DNA of 64,000 nucleotides from assembly GCF_043951865.1 (NCBI RefSeq), contig NZ_JBINJF010000012.1, positions 62,001 through 126,000 of the forward strand, read 5' to 3'. Shown piece after piece: positions 63,501-64,000 of this stretch (positions are counted from its first letter, which is position 1; every line of letters starts with the position of its first letter). A program made the translations under genes and the position numbers. Source of the stretch: JAMQKA01 sp043951865. Its GTDB lineage: Bacteria > Bacteroidota > Rhodothermia > Balneolales > Balneolaceae. The notes beneath the pieces were generated by a model, which ran no database searches, was not told where the DNA came from, and was given only the letters and a program-made list of their open reading frames with translations.

Positions 63501-64000
63501 CCCGCATCCATGCCCGGTAGAGATCCTCAAAGTTCTCGACCTTATTTCGGCGATCATTCTCCCGTATTCCTTCAACCGTAAGTGTATGCAGTATGCGTAA
63601 GTGCGCTGAATGCGGATTATCATAATTTACATCCCGCAATAAGCTTACTTTTCCCGCTTTTTCGCCTTCCCGCCACGCTTGCTTATATTTTAGCCGCTCA
63701 CAATTGGCAAATGCCAGGCGTCCACCATATTTAAAGACTACCACAACAGGAATATAGTTGTAGGAACGGTTTAGCAACCGGGTAATCGTTGCCATCGTAG
63801 TTCTCGTGGGCTTCTCTTCTTTGAGTTCAACCCCAAACAGCAAAATACCGTCGTATTCTTGTCCTTCGCCCTCAACCTTTTCATCCAATTCTTCCGGATC
63901 CATTTTATCTTCTCGCTCCGGATCCTGAAAAGCTTCTTCACTAACCATTCCCTGGAGATAGACATCACCCACTTTAGGTGATAAGCCACTTGGCAAGGTT
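60502..64000 (-). CDS. Eco57I-type (type IIG-like) adenine methylase, cut by window edge
   Basis: The frame stays open to the window end, so the start is missing; 1164 residues are visible from a TTG at 63996 that is probably internal. Methylase motifs are DPACGSGSMLLG (433-440 of the visible part) for S-adenosylmethionine binding and LIIGNPPYVQQ (NPPY 679-682) for N6-adenine catalysis. A target-recognition part follows (about 800-1100). The N-terminal piece holds ILLFGVELKEEKPTRTT, which could be a nuclease (ELK) motif, unproven. The gene ends VYWSLAELVKQRLEKAASR, duplicated as a remnant at 57430-57546. It probably modifies host DNA and may also restrict. Confidence 0.9.
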   Translation of the reverse strand, partial: TLPSGLSPKVGDVYLQGMVSEEAFQDPEREDKMDPEELDEKVEGEGQEYDGILLFGVELKEEKPTRTTMATITRLLNRSYNYIPVVVVFKYGGRLAFANCERLKYKQAWREGEKAGKVSLLRDVNYDNPHSAHLRILHTLTVEGIRENDRRNKVENFEDLYRAWMRVFNTDVLNEQFYRDYQQLSVKLIRHIHPDQIANKVDAHQGALNLLNRMMFIYFLQEKGWMMDDQNFLHHFWQDYQQHGDEEDTFHENWLNKLFFSAFNGKAYKDPDLFTHLPEKYHSAILEFPYLNGGLFTRNPEYDDFLLPDQLFEAIFEYLESYIFTISEDTAEDINLEINPELLGKMYEGMINATDLDDLEAENGIVYTERPEINFMTRRSFVEVLDEKLEEAVTREFLYHFIFDKQDAKQELLEKYNPNAERLKEAILSVRACDPACGSGSMLLGVIQLQMELLRALDEWQGQPHTPRDDFELKKQLISESIYGVDIKEWAVRIAELRLWLYMIAEAEFTTEELTQSPLLPNLDFKIRCGNSLLPKLGTLDFDIKQLLKGRDKRSGATRKLHEFIKRKKQFIRNELPDETYESLKDQEVRAITSFVQELVQEKSAQLSKLKSRKQQDMFGDKEEDFFKEQRQRLEEEIEGLKETQTKIRETGRLPFSYDIDFMEIFLTEDDPGFDLIIGNPPYVQQEDILPPEDPEYLEHLLKDENADEKREVNKAYKEELSDKVFDTYPFLGTTIRTEIDGTRRTIPLYGRKVPGRSDLYVYFQLLCPQYLNSEGTFCFIISNSWLDVDYGSFIQHFFLKHTKLIAIYDSNVRSFSAKVNTIIYLHSALKNTELSEREYKTLDPVGNGVKFIMNKTNYTDAAYAPVLIEQENCSQNTFRDFYRVVLQSQEELYQNGYDEDRYKYIGDKWGGKYLRAPEIFYQIIDQRTDRFCALKDIADVTSVSWSRMGYNSEVIISNSNDTTDADREVLKSPRDLKTISVNNSNLRYSLNIIPEIENKVEFADLLWVDLRNDKHVCHFCEEEIAFTHNFHGIREVETNINGLCYFLNSSLAALFVETIGRGNLGEGAIRILVQDLKFRFPVLPDVPDLEVNGFFTREQKNIFEEIGIDPDKPIRDQEPKPIEDRREVDEYIFRLLNLTPEEQDEVYWSLAELVKQRLEKAASR

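Overview
The window looks like chromosome from a marine member of the Bacteroidota/Balneolota (FCB) group. This rests on two SusC/SusD outer-membrane pairs, many secreted sulfatases and lipoproteins, a candidate TTG-N19-TAnnTTTG promoter of the Bacteroidota type, and frequent weak Shine-Dalgarno sites. The exact taxon is inference. The left 7.5 kb is visibly more GC-rich than most of the rest.

Layout. 1-2.7 kb: core genes lepA (cut by the window edge), a secreted protein of unknown function and lepB. 3.3-7.5 kb: an accessory cassette with an EACC1-type small protein, a caspase-like (C14) protease with HEAT-like and transmembrane segments, an outer-membrane barrel and an unknown protein. 7.8-8.35 kb: an integrase relic, a terminator and the detached 3' half of a CAT-anticodon tRNA. 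This is the footprint of a tRNA-targeted island, and the sequence becomes AT-rich to its right. 9.5-30.1 kb: a polysaccharide-type locus with SusC/SusD, three sulfatases each followed by a sialidase-like beta-propeller (the last one a pseudogene), an AraC regulator, an SSS symporter, a DapA/NanA-family aldolase, an FGGY kinase and an L-fucose isomerase. 30.4-41.8 kb: a nucleoside/ribose scavenging locus with a LacI regulator, operator palindromes, SusC/SusD, ribokinase, a GRP-type sugar permease and three exported nucleoside hydrolases. It resembles the Bacteroides ribose utilisation system in logic.

42.4-64 kb is a defence and toxin-antitoxin island. It holds a UPF0175/DUF3368 pair, a TOTE-type primase-helicase, HigBA, three AbiEi-like and one DUF6577-like winged-helix genes, a DUF308 membrane protein, an AlpA-like DNA-binding protein and a PLD-family protein with zinc ribbons. 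It then has a minus-strand run: Eco57I-type methylase (cut by the right edge), a SMEK-APAZ-like protein, a short prokaryotic Argonaute, an unknown protein, McrB and McrC.

The strongest candidate for a new system is the SMEK-APAZ-like protein plus short Argonaute pair (57555-60455). The Argonaute lacks the catalytic motif expected in PIWI. The partner carries an N-terminal SMEK-like domain instead of the TIR, SIR2 or DUF4365 effectors known from SPARTA, SPARSA and SPARDA. A 40-codon remnant of a second methylase C-terminus lies right after the Argonaute stop. This suggests that the pair was slotted between a methylase and its old downstream genes.
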